This document shows positions 16,918 through 24,536 of a DNA stretch of 50,698 nucleotides, piece after piece. Source of the DNA: an uncultured Saprospiraceae bacterium (GTDB taxonomy: Bacteria > Bacteroidota > Bacteroidia > Chitinophagales > Saprospiraceae); contig CALFBH010000032.1 of assembly GCA_937951615.1 (NCBI GenBank), forward strand, positions 1 through 50,698. The letters are read 5' to 3'. How positions within the stretch are numbered: the stretch's first letter is position 1; every line of letters starts with the position of its first letter. The position numbers and the translations under genes were made by a program. A model generated the notes under the pieces. That model was not told the origin of the DNA. It made no database searches and saw only the letters and a list, made by a program, of their open reading frames with translations.

Positions 16918-19005
16918 ATGAAAATAAAACTGACAGTCGTCTTACTGACTTTTTTTAGCCTTGCCATGAATGGACAAGCATGGGAGCAAATGGGCAACAC
17001 CTCATTTCAAAGACATCATGGAATCGGTTTTTCCCTGAATGGATATGGTTATGTACTCACCGGAGACGATGGGCAATCTTCAATGACCCAGACTTTTCAC
17101 AGATACACGCCTGCCACAGATACCTGGGAACAATTGCCCGATTATCCGGGTGTGCCAAGAGGATATGGAATTGGAGACACCTGGGATGGAAAACTATACT
17201 TTGGTTTTGGTTACACGCCATCCGGAGATGCTAATGATTTATGGGAATATAATCCGACGACCGACACTTTTACCCAACTGCCAAACTGCCCTTGTGAGCC
17301 AAGGGCACATCCTGCACTAGTTGCCCATCAGGATAAAGTATATGTAGGCATGGGAAGTGGTGTTGATGGAAATCTTGGAGATTGGTGGGTCTATGATATC
17401 AATACCCAAGTATGGGCGCAAAAAGCCGATTTGCCAGGTGACGACAGGCACCATCCCTATCAATTTGCTATTGGTGATGACATCTACGTAGGATCAGGAC
17501 ATCAATACGATTGGTATAAATATACTCCAAGTAATGATACCTGGACACAGGTGGCTAATTTGGGAACAGTAAGAAGAGTAGCAGGTACACAATTTGCTTA
17601 TAACGGCAAAGGATATGTCCTTAGTGGAACGAATGATAACCACGGAGATTTACCAACTGGTGAATTTTGGGAATATGACCCTGTATCAGACAATTGGCTT
17701 GAGTTGCCTCCCCATCCAGGTACATCTCGCTGGGCACCAGCATCGTTTATCATTGATGGCTATGTTTACATGTTTACCGGGCAAAGCGGAGGCAATGATG
17801 ACATCGTGTATCGTTTTGATTTGGATGGTCTGATACCAACAGAAGCTCCAGATGTAGATTTTGCAGCAAGTGATACAGAAAGTTGTGATGGTATAATTTA
17901 TTTTACAGATAATTCTACGAATTATCCAGATGCATGGAGTTGGGATTTTGGAGATGGCAACACCTCTACCCTACAAAACCCATCACACCAATATACTGCT
18001 GATGGCAATTATACGGTCACCCTCACAGCAACGAATATCATCGGCTCTAGTACTGAAGTGAAAACAGCTTATGTAACTATTGGTTTGCCCGCTGCTCCAG
18101 CTTTTGCTGGGACAACGATGATTTGTGAAGGTGAAAGCACGACTTTGACAGCTACTTCTGCTGATGTGGCTTACTGGCTGGATGGTAATGGAAATGTATT
18201 GGAGACAGGAAATACTTTCGATACGCCAAGCCTGACTGCAAGTACAACTTATTATCTGGAAAGCAGAGCAGTCAAACCAGTTCAGGAGGTAGGACCTGCA
18301 AGTTCCGTCGGAAGTGGCGGCTATCACAATACGGGCTATAGAGGTACTGTAGATTTTGAAGCTTTTGCTGGATTTACTATATTATCGGTATGGGTGGATG
18401 CAGGTTCTACTGGCAATCGCCTGATAGATTTAGAGCAGAACGGAGCAGTTATTGCCTCCGTTACTGTACCCGTCAATACGACAGGCGGACAGCGCATTGA
18501 TTTGAATTTAGACGTTCCGGGACCAGGTTATTATTCACTAGCCGCAGAGTCTGTTGATTTGTATAGAAATGATTCCGGCTTGTCTTATCCTTACACCATC
18601 AATGACTTAGTCGCACTTACTGGCTCTTCTGCAGGAACGGATTATTACTATTATTTCTATGAGTGGGAAGTGCAGGAATTGCCTTGTATTAGTGAGCAGA
18701 TAGCTGTTGAAGTTACTGTTGAAGAATGTATTAATACAACGAATACCGAACTGGCAGAGGTCTTCCACATTCAGCCGAATCCAAATAATGGTTCTTTCAC
18801 TATAGAATTGGAAGGTAGTTCGCATCAGCAAATAAAAATTGCAGTTATAGATATTTTTGGACAAGTGATCTTCCAGAACGCTTATGCATTCCATACTGGT
18901 CAATTGACAACTCGTATCAACTTGGATAATGTTGCTTCCGGAACTTATTTTGTTCAGGTGAGTGCGGCTGATCAAGTGAGTTATCAGAAAGTAATGGTAA
19001 AATAA
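16918..19005 (+). CDS. Secreted Kelch-propeller protein with PKD and T9SS type A domains
   Basis: The protein is 695 residues long with a signal peptide (about 1-20, ending MNGQA). About six Kelch-type blades (about 30-300) carry recurring motifs such as W-E/T-Q-L/V, YGYV, YVGxG and EYDPVSDNW, which should form a beta-propeller. From residue 305 it matches the M36 protein closely to the end: PKD (WDFGDGN), Ig-like segment, a domain with GYHNTGYRGTVDFEAF, and a type A sorting domain. Role unknown; Kelch propellers usually bind proteins or glycans. Its position after the M36 gene suggests the shared C-terminus was copied between neighbours. A separate terminator after M36 suggests it has its own promoter, which I could not define. 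Confidence 0.88.
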   Translation: MKIKLTVVLLTFFSLAMNGQAWEQMGNTSFQRHHGIGFSLNGYGYVLTGDDGQSSMTQTFHRYTPATDTWEQLPDYPGVPRGYGIGDTWDGKLYFGFGYTPSGDANDLWEYNPTTDTFTQLPNCPCEPRAHPALVAHQDKVYVGMGSGVDGNLGDWWVYDINTQVWAQKADLPGDDRHHPYQFAIGDDIYVGSGHQYDWYKYTPSNDTWTQVANLGTVRRVAGTQFAYNGKGYVLSGTNDNHGDLPTGEFWEYDPVSDNWLELPPHPGTSRWAPASFIIDGYVYMFTGQSGGNDDIVYRFDLDGLIPTEAPDVDFAASDTESCDGIIYFTDNSTNYPDAWSWDFGDGNTSTLQNPSHQYTADGNYTVTLTATNIIGSSTEVKTAYVTIGLPAAPAFAGTTMICEGESTTLTATSADVAYWLDGNGNVLETGNTFDTPSLTASTTYYLESRAVKPVQEVGPASSVGSGGYHNTGYRGTVDFEAFAGFTILSVWVDAGSTGNRLIDLEQNGAVIASVTVPVNTTGGQRIDLNLDVPGPGYYSLAAESVDLYRNDSGLSYPYTINDLVALTGSSAGTDYYYYFYEWEVQELPCISEQIAVEVTVEECINTTNTELAEVFHIQPNPNNGSFTIELEGSSHQQIKIAVIDIFGQVIFQNAYAFHTGQLTTRINLDNVASGTYFVQVSAADQVSYQKVMVK

Positions 19006-19026
19006 GCCGCTTCGTAATTTTTTAAG

Positions 19027-19055
19027 ATCTGACAGGTTTTTCAAACCTATCAGAT
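19027..19055. repeat. CTGACAGGTT-type hairpin
   Basis: ATCTGACAGGTTT (19027-19039) and AAACCTATCAGAT (19043-19055) form a stem with a 3-base loop. The core word CTGACAGGTT recurs in the hairpin at 43386-43447. Confidence 0.65.
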
Positions 19056-19062
19056 TTGGACT

Positions 19063-19096
19063 GCCTGCAAATCTTTTGATTTGCAGGCGTTTTTTT
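19063..19096 (+). terminator. Terminator after the Kelch gene
   Basis: GCCTGCAAAT (19063-19072) pairs with ATTTGCAGGC (19079-19088), followed by seven T. The stem is the same as in the terminator at 16806. Confidence 0.8.
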
Positions 19097-19110
19097 AGCT
19101 TATTCTGATT

Positions 19111-19144
19111 TTCTTGGAAAAGAAGAATATGTTTTTTATCTTCG
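19111..19144 (+). promoter_or_regulatory. Bacteroidota-type promoter upstream of the lipoprotein gene
   Basis: TTCTTG (19111-19116), 20 bases, then TATCTTCG (19137-19144), one mismatch to TAnnTTTG. It would give a leader of about 125 bases before the start at 19274. Confidence 0.45.
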
Positions 19145-19273
19145 CATAGTATTTATAAAGAGTAAATTCAAAAAAACATACTACATTAAGTAATTTATCA
19201 GGCGTAAGGTCTAATCCTATTTAAGGATTTCAAAACAGCTATTTCTATACTTAACTATAATAACTTTTTAAAA

Positions 19274-19687
19274 ATGAACACTAAAAAATCTTTAGTAATT
19301 TTATTACTGTCCGTACTATTTTTCGCGAGTTGTAGTTCTACAAGAAACACGATGAACGAGTACCCTATAGAAATTCAAAAATTTGATAGGGACGAATATG
19401 TTGTTTTGGATAACGTAGAAGGAGAGGCAAAATCAACTCGATTTTGGTTACTTTTTCTCCCTTTTGGCGGAAAATCGGAAGCAAAACTCGGCAAAGAAGC
19501 ATATGAAAGGGCAGTAAATAATGCTTCTAACGAGAATGCAGATGGACTACTCCAACCCAGGTATACTTACAAAAAAACTGTCATACCGCTCCTACTTTTT
19601 AACTTTTCAACTAAAAAAGTAACTGCAAAAGGAAAAGCTTTCAGAATTAAGAACGAAGAAGAATATCAGAAATCGAAGGGGAAATAA
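19274..19687 (+). CDS. Small lipoprotein of unknown function
   Basis: The product is 137 residues with a lipoprotein signal: hydrophobic stretch then FFASC with the lipid-modified cysteine at 20. The mature part has a charged N-terminal half, a hydrophobic WLLFLPFGG segment (about 58-66) and a second hydrophobic VIPLLLF segment (about 104-110), and ends in a lysine/glutamate-rich tail. I do not recognise the family. It is likely anchored to a membrane. It sits alone between terminator hairpins and the next gene, 48 bases downstream, which has its own -7 element. Confidence 0.75.
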   Translation: MNTKKSLVILLLSVLFFASCSSTRNTMNEYPIEIQKFDRDEYVVLDNVEGEAKSTRFWLLFLPFGGKSEAKLGKEAYERAVNNASNENADGLLQPRYTYKKTVIPLLLFNFSTKKVTAKGKAFRIKNEEEYQKSKGK

Positions 19688-19699
19688 ACCATTAAAAAG

Positions 19700-19707
19700 T
19701 ATATTTG
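19700..19707 (+). promoter_or_regulatory. -7 element of the 483-residue T9SS protein
   Basis: TATATTTG fits TAnnTTTG exactly, 28 bases before the start at 19736. No clear -33 TTG is seen at the usual distance. Confidence 0.45.
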
Positions 19708-19735
19708 TAGATATTTTATTACAAATACACTTATC

Positions 19736-21187
19736 ATGAAAGCAATCTACACTACCCTACTGGTCTCTTTATTTTTCTTAGCAATTACTCCAACGACAAA
19801 AGCCACGCACGTTATGGGAACCGACTTGGTTTATACCTGTGTGGGTAATGATACCTATGAAATCACGCTGACTTTGTACAGAGATTGCTCTGGTGTTGCG
19901 ACGCTTGCGGAACAGACCATTAATATAAGCTCTGCTAGTTGTGGGCTCAATTATAACTTGCCGCTTACTCAATTGGGGCCTCCCATAGAAATATCGCCTA
20001 TATGCAATCCTAATTTGCCCAATAGCACTTGTAATGGCGGGGCGATTACAGGCGTGGAACAGTATGTCTATTCTGCGCAATATACCTTTCCGCAAAGCTG
20101 CGATGACTGGATATTGAGCCATCAAATTTGTTGTCGAAACAGTTCAATTACCAACTCCACGAACCCTTCTTTTTACAGCCTTTATATCGAAGCTTTACTG
20201 GACAATTTGAATGTTACCTGTAATAATTCACCTGTTTTCACTATGCCACCTGTACCTTTCATTTGTCTGAATCAACCGTTTATTTATAATCCTGGCGTCC
20301 TCAATACTGATGGTGATTCGTTAGTCTATTCACTCACCGATCCTTTAGATGCTCCTGGCGTCCCCGTATCTTATGTACCAGGCTTTAGTCCAACTTATCC
20401 AATTTCCAGTGCCACTGGCACAGTTCTTTTCGATACCGAAACAGGTCAGATAGAACTTACACCTGATGCACTACAGATTGGCATTGTGAAAGTCATTATA
20501 GAAGAATATAGAAATGGTTTGCTCATTGGAAAAGTCAGTCGCGATATGCAATTGATTGTCGTCAATTCATCCAATAATAATCCTATGCTCACCGCCCCTG
20601 CCAATGTTTCGGGCGGTATCTTTGATGGAAGTGTCTTTGAGGTCGTAGTCGGCAATACACTCTCTTTCGATATCGCCGCAACAGATGCAGACATGATGAA
20701 TACGCTTACCGCAATGGATAATATCAGTTCATTCATGCCCACAGCAGATTTGACGGTAACAGGAACAAACCCATTAACCGCAACTTTCCAGTGGACACCC
20801 ACGCTTTATGATATTGGGAATTATGGATTTGCATTAAGGATTCAAGACGATGCTTGCCCGATTCTTGGTGTTCAAGTGCCAGGTTATGAAATTCGAGTAG
20901 TAGAGACTTCGACGAATACCACAGAAACCGAACTGGTAGAAGTTTTCCATATTCAACCCAATCCTAATGCTGGTGTTTTTGATTTAAAACTGGCCGGTCA
21001 GCCACATAATTCGGTACAAATATCCATATTCAATACTTTAGGTCAGCCTGTTTTCAATACTACTTATGGTTTCACTTTAGGTGAATTGAACACTCGCATT
21101 GAATTGAATGATGTGCCTGCTGGTGTTTATTTTGTTCAGATCAGTGCGGAGGAGCAGGTCAGTTATCGGAAGGTTGTGGTTCGGTGA
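19736..21187 (+). CDS. Secreted protein with a shared Bacteroidota N-terminal module and T9SS type A tail
   Basis: The protein is 483 residues long. The signal peptide ends near TTKA, and the mature protein begins with THVMGTDLVYTC. The module at about 24-395 is cysteine-rich with motifs YRDCSG, PICNPN, ICCRN and GDSLVYSL. It is the same module as the N-terminus of the 1,930-residue protein at 24537. The end (about 400-483, VFHIQPNPNAG) is a type A sorting domain closely related to those of the M36 and Kelch proteins. Function is unknown; it is probably a surface or secreted structural protein. A purely structural role is an inference from the lack of catalytic motifs. Confidence 0.85.
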   Translation: MKAIYTTLLVSLFFLAITPTTKATHVMGTDLVYTCVGNDTYEITLTLYRDCSGVATLAEQTINISSASCGLNYNLPLTQLGPPIEISPICNPNLPNSTCNGGAITGVEQYVYSAQYTFPQSCDDWILSHQICCRNSSITNSTNPSFYSLYIEALLDNLNVTCNNSPVFTMPPVPFICLNQPFIYNPGVLNTDGDSLVYSLTDPLDAPGVPVSYVPGFSPTYPISSATGTVLFDTETGQIELTPDALQIGIVKVIIEEYRNGLLIGKVSRDMQLIVVNSSNNNPMLTAPANVSGGIFDGSVFEVVVGNTLSFDIAATDADMMNTLTAMDNISSFMPTADLTVTGTNPLTATFQWTPTLYDIGNYGFALRIQDDACPILGVQVPGYEIRVVETSTNTTETELVEVFHIQPNPNAGVFDLKLAGQPHNSVQISIFNTLGQPVFNTTYGFTLGELNTRIELNDVPAGVYFVQISAEEQVSYRKVVVR

Positions 21188-21194
21188 ATCTAGG

Positions 21195-21279
21195 AGTGGC
21201 AGTTTCAGTGGCAGTGGCAGTTTCGGTGAAAATGATTTGTGAAGCAAATATCTGCGCATTATTACTGAAACTGCCACTG
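21195..21279. repeat. Palindromic element built on the word GGCAGTTTC
   Basis: The left arm (21195-21230) contains the word GGCAGTTTC twice. The right arm (21262-21279) is its complement (ACTGAAACTGCCACTG). The centre holds TTTG-TGAAG-CAAA. It sits between the T9SS protein and the PARIS-like pair and may also act as a terminator. Confidence 0.6.
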
Positions 21280-21303
21280 TTTTCCTTCTTTGGTAAAAAA
21301 ACG

Positions 21304-21311
21304 TAAATTTG
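21304..21311 (+). promoter_or_regulatory. -7 element next to the start of the AAA ATPase gene
   Basis: TAAATTTG matches TAnnTTTG exactly and ends four bases before the ATG at 21316. Transcription from it would start at or within a few bases of the start codon, giving a leaderless or nearly leaderless mRNA. No good -33 element at the right distance. Confidence 0.5.
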
Positions 21312-21315
21312 CAGT

Positions 21316-22473
21316 ATGATAAAAAATCCAAAGATTACACATATTGAAAAAGTCGAAATAAAAGGCTTATGGGGCAAGTATGATGTGGACTGGACACTTA
21401 ATCGGGATGTGAATATTCTGATTGGGGAGAATGGGACGGGGAAGAGCACAATTTTACAGATTATTCGGGCGATGTTTTCGCAGGCCTCGGACTTGGCTAA
21501 TCCGAAATATCTTGTAGATTTATACCATGTAAAAAGTGTAAAATTATGGATGAATAATGACTTATTTTTGGATGTAAAATCTGATTTTTCACTTGAAGGA
21601 ATGGCAAATATTTTTGAAAGTAAAATAGTTCAAGAGCAAGTCAGTAAATATTCTAAAGAAAATACAGGTAAAGAACTTGGGCAACTTGGAGATGTACTTA
21701 AAAATTTTACAAAAAATATAAAAAGAGGCGGACAGCAATTAAATAGGGCAATCATAGACTCAAACATCGAAAATACAGATAATCCCAATTATGCAGAGTG
21801 CGTCAATATAGATATACTAAACACTTTTGATACGCCAATAAAATACAAACCTTTCGATGATGATTATCTCAAAGATAAAGCCCAAACTGAACTTGATGTG
21901 CTTCTATATTTTCACAATCAACAATTAAGAAACTACTTATTGAATTTAAAAGAGAAAGAAGATAAAGAAACTGAAAAGTATGATAAAGATTTGGAAGTCT
22001 TGATGGAGGAAGAAAATGTAAAAAGCAGCGATTTAAAAACAATTATAAAAAAGAAAAAAAAGGCAGAAACTGATGTCAATAAAAGTAAAAATACCTTCTT
22101 TGCAATCGTTAATGAAATGTTTGCTTTAACAGGCAAAACGATTGCGCTTAATGAAAGTAATTCCATCATCTTTAAACAAGATGGTAAAGAACTCTCTCCT
22201 TATAAACTCTCCTCCGGTGAAAAGCAACTGCTCATTATTCTACTTAAAATGCTCTTGCAAGACGAACAGCCTTCTATTATTTTGATGGATGAGCCGGAGA
22301 TTTCTTTGCATATCAGATGGCAACATCAGCTTATTGATGTGTTGCAGAAACTTAATCCTAACTGTCAATTGATTATTGTAACGCACTCGCCAAGTATGTT
22401 TGGCAAAGGCTGGGGGGATAAAATAACTTTTATCGGAGATATTATTGAGACTCGAACTACCGTAAAAGCATAA
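21316..22473 (+). CDS. AAA/ABC-type ATPase, AriA-like subunit of a PARIS-like defence pair
   Basis: The protein is 385 residues long. The Walker A motif GENGTGKS lies at 37-44, the ABC-type signature LSSGEK at 298-303, Walker B ILMDEPE with D325-E326, and a switch histidine in VTHSP (H357). A long charged helical segment (about 210-255) sits between the two ATPase halves, as expected for a coiled-coil insertion. Known family: in PARIS systems an AAA_15 ATPase (AriA) holds a DUF4435 effector (AriB) until a phage anti-restriction protein triggers release. The next gene is DUF4435-like and overlaps by one base (TAATG), which supports the assignment. Alternatives: an OLD-family or other AAA_21 ATPase. 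No helper or restriction genes are adjacent. Confidence 0.82.
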   Translation: MIKNPKITHIEKVEIKGLWGKYDVDWTLNRDVNILIGENGTGKSTILQIIRAMFSQASDLANPKYLVDLYHVKSVKLWMNNDLFLDVKSDFSLEGMANIFESKIVQEQVSKYSKENTGKELGQLGDVLKNFTKNIKRGGQQLNRAIIDSNIENTDNPNYAECVNIDILNTFDTPIKYKPFDDDYLKDKAQTELDVLLYFHNQQLRNYLLNLKEKEDKETEKYDKDLEVLMEEENVKSSDLKTIIKKKKKAETDVNKSKNTFFAIVNEMFALTGKTIALNESNSIIFKQDGKELSPYKLSSGEKQLLIILLKMLLQDEQPSIILMDEPEISLHIRWQHQLIDVLQKLNPNCQLIIVTHSPSMFGKGWGDKITFIGDIIETRTTVKA

Positions 22474-23360
22474 TGATGGAATGGGAAAGAAATTGGGAAA
22501 TGGAGGCTTTTCATTATATTAATGAGTCCATTGCTTTAGAAAAAGATGCGGCAGTAAAGGTAGAAGGGAAATCTGATGAAATATTTTGGAAAGCGGTTTT
22601 TGAAAAATTTGCTCCTAGTTTAAAATTGGAGTTTTATACTTCCTCCAGCACACAAGGGAGTGGTGTTGGTGAGGTGTTAGGATTTAAAAATTATGCCAGA
22701 AAACGGCTTTTACTGTGCATAGACAGCGACTACCGCTATTTACTACAAGAGGAAGAAACACTAAATAACTCCTACATCTTTCAAACCTACACACACAGCG
22801 TTGAAAATTATAATTGCATTGCCGAAAACCTAAATCAGATGCTTCAAGAAGTTCGAGGTGACATAGATTTCAGACATTTACTTTCCGAATATTCTAAGGC
22901 TATTTACAAACAATTACTTTGGACTTTATATGCTCATTCAATAGGCGAAGCAACTGTAAAGCCTAATAAAAAAGTCCTTTGTCTTAATTCAAAAGAGATT
23001 GATTTCGACGATTTCTCTACAACTATAAGCGATGTAAAAAATCGAGTTGATACATTTCTAAAAGGAAGAAATTTAGATGAAAAAATACTGGAAAAACTGA
23101 ATCAAAAAATCAAACAACTTGGCATTAAGGAAACGGAAAGCTATCTATATATTCAGGGGCATAGTATCCAAGACTGCGTAGTTAAAAACATCATTAACAA
23201 GTTAGTATTGTCAAATAAAGAAAAGTCCAAAAAACTAAAATACACCTGGCAGAAAAGCCTGAAAAACAATTACCTACCAGCCCTTGAAAACCCCGATGCT
23301 TCGCCAATGCACAAAATCAAGGCAGATATTGAACAATACCCCGCCGAATTGCACAATTAA
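22473..23360 (+). CDS. DUF4435-like Toprim protein, AriB-like effector of a PARIS-like pair
   Basis: The protein is 295 residues long. Toprim-like acidic motifs are visible: [10 protein letters not shown] with E31, [10 protein letters not shown] with D84 and D86, and SVENYNC with E111, the usual DUF4435 pattern. In characterised PARIS, AriB is a Toprim nuclease that acts as a toxin on tRNA after release from AriA. By analogy this would be the effector; target and trigger here are unknown. The start overlaps the last base of the ATPase stop codon; a second ATG follows immediately, so the start could be one codon later. Its stop is only 13 bases from thyA, so the two genes are probably on one transcript. 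Confidence 0.8.
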   Translation: MMEWERNWEMEAFHYINESIALEKDAAVKVEGKSDEIFWKAVFEKFAPSLKLEFYTSSSTQGSGVGEVLGFKNYARKRLLLCIDSDYRYLLQEEETLNNSYIFQTYTHSVENYNCIAENLNQMLQEVRGDIDFRHLLSEYSKAIYKQLLWTLYAHSIGEATVKPNKKVLCLNSKEIDFDDFSTTISDVKNRVDTFLKGRNLDEKILEKLNQKIKQLGIKETESYLYIQGHSIQDCVVKNIINKLVLSNKEKSKKLKYTWQKSLKNNYLPALENPDASPMHKIKADIEQYPAELHN

Positions 23361-23373
23361 AATCTCGCAAACG

Positions 23374-24255
23374 ATGAAACAATACCACACCCTCCTACAA
23401 CATATCTTAGACAAGGGCGCAGAACGCGGCGACCGAACAGGCACTGGCACAATAGGCACGTTTGGTTATCAGATGCGCTTTGATTTGAGCGAAGGTTTCC
23501 CTTTGCTGACCACCAAAAAGCTGCACCTTCGATCTATTATTTATGAGTTATTATGGTTTATAAAAGGGGACACCAACATCCGTTATCTCGATGAAAATAA
23601 AGTGCGAATATGGGATGAATGGCCCTTTGAAAAATACCAAAAAAGCGATGTATATCAAGGCGAAGACCTCAAAACATTCCGAGCAAAAATAATTGAAGAT
23701 GAAGCCTTTGCAGAAAAATGGGGCGAACTCGGTCCTGTGTATGGCGCACAGTGGCGCAACTGGCAAAGCTCAAGGGGCGAGTCTGTCGACCAACTTGTGA
23801 ATGTCATTGAGCAGATAAAAAACAATCCAAATAGCCGTCGCCATATCGTATGTGCCTGGAATCCGGGTGAAATTCAAAGAATGGCTTTGCCGCCTTGTCA
23901 TTGTCTATTTCAGTTTTATGTTGCAGAGGGAAAATTGTCCTGCCAATTGTATCAACGCAGTGCCGACACTTTTTTGGGCGTCCCTTTTAATATTGCTTCC
24001 TATGCCCTACTGACCATGATGATGGCTCAGGTTTGCGGCTTGCAGGCTGGCGAGTTTATACATGCTTTCGGCGATGTACATTTATACCTGAATCATCTGG
24101 AACAAGCCCAATTACAACTAAGTCGTGAATTGCGTCCTTTACCGAGTATGAAAATCAATCCTGATGTCCAATCTATCTTCGATTTCCAGTATGAAGATTT
24201 TGAATTAAGGGACTATCATCCGCATCCGCACATTAAAGCTGAAGTCTCTGTTTAA
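23374..24255 (+). CDS. thyA: Thymidylate synthase
   Basis: It converts dUMP to dTMP with methylene-tetrahydrofolate, in the cytoplasm. The start at 23374 gives 293 residues beginning MKQYHTLLQ, the usual ThyA N-terminus; an upstream ATG at 23284 in the same frame overlaps the DUF4435 gene and is rejected. Motifs: DRTGTGT near the N-terminus, catalytic cysteine C175 in [19 protein letters not shown] and the C-terminal DYHPHPHI. It is about 30 residues longer than the 264-residue E. coli enzyme because of an internal insertion around residues 85-115, a feature known from other ThyA enzymes. It lies 13 bases after the DUF4435 gene. A dihydrofolate reductase gene, a common partner, is not present downstream. 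Confidence 0.96.
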   Translation: MKQYHTLLQHILDKGAERGDRTGTGTIGTFGYQMRFDLSEGFPLLTTKKLHLRSIIYELLWFIKGDTNIRYLDENKVRIWDEWPFEKYQKSDVYQGEDLKTFRAKIIEDEAFAEKWGELGPVYGAQWRNWQSSRGESVDQLVNVIEQIKNNPNSRRHIVCAWNPGEIQRMALPPCHCLFQFYVAEGKLSCQLYQRSADTFLGVPFNIASYALLTMMMAQVCGLQAGEFIHAFGDVHLYLNHLEQAQLQLSRELRPLPSMKINPDVQSIFDFQYEDFELRDYHPHPHIKAEVSV

Positions 24256-24536
24256 AAAACCAAACTTTAACAGTTAACACATTTTTAAATAAACTACTTT
24301 TCATAGTGGACAAATTTAAACCTTTGTTCGTTTTCTTAAAGGCAGGGAAACCCTCTATTTATGTGTCTAATATTTATTGTCCCTAATATTATCAAAACTA
24401 CATTAAATAAGTTCGTGCAAATTTATTGCGCTTACAGGACAGTTTTCTGACAAAATTATTAACTTTAAGGTCGTAAACCATTTTAATATGCAACCTCAAA
24501 CGACCATATAAAAAAAGTGTATAAAAAACGCTGACT

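Noticed and set aside
21316-22473. A retron or Septu-type ATPase, or an OLD nuclease
   Set aside because: The protein is only 385 residues with no C-terminal Toprim domain as in OLD, the neighbour is DUF4435-like rather than HNH, and there is no reverse transcriptase.
23284-23373. An extended thyA start at 23284
   Set aside because: It would overlap the DUF4435 gene by 77 bases and add 30 residues unlike ThyA. The ATG at 23374 gives the conserved MKQYHTLLQ start.
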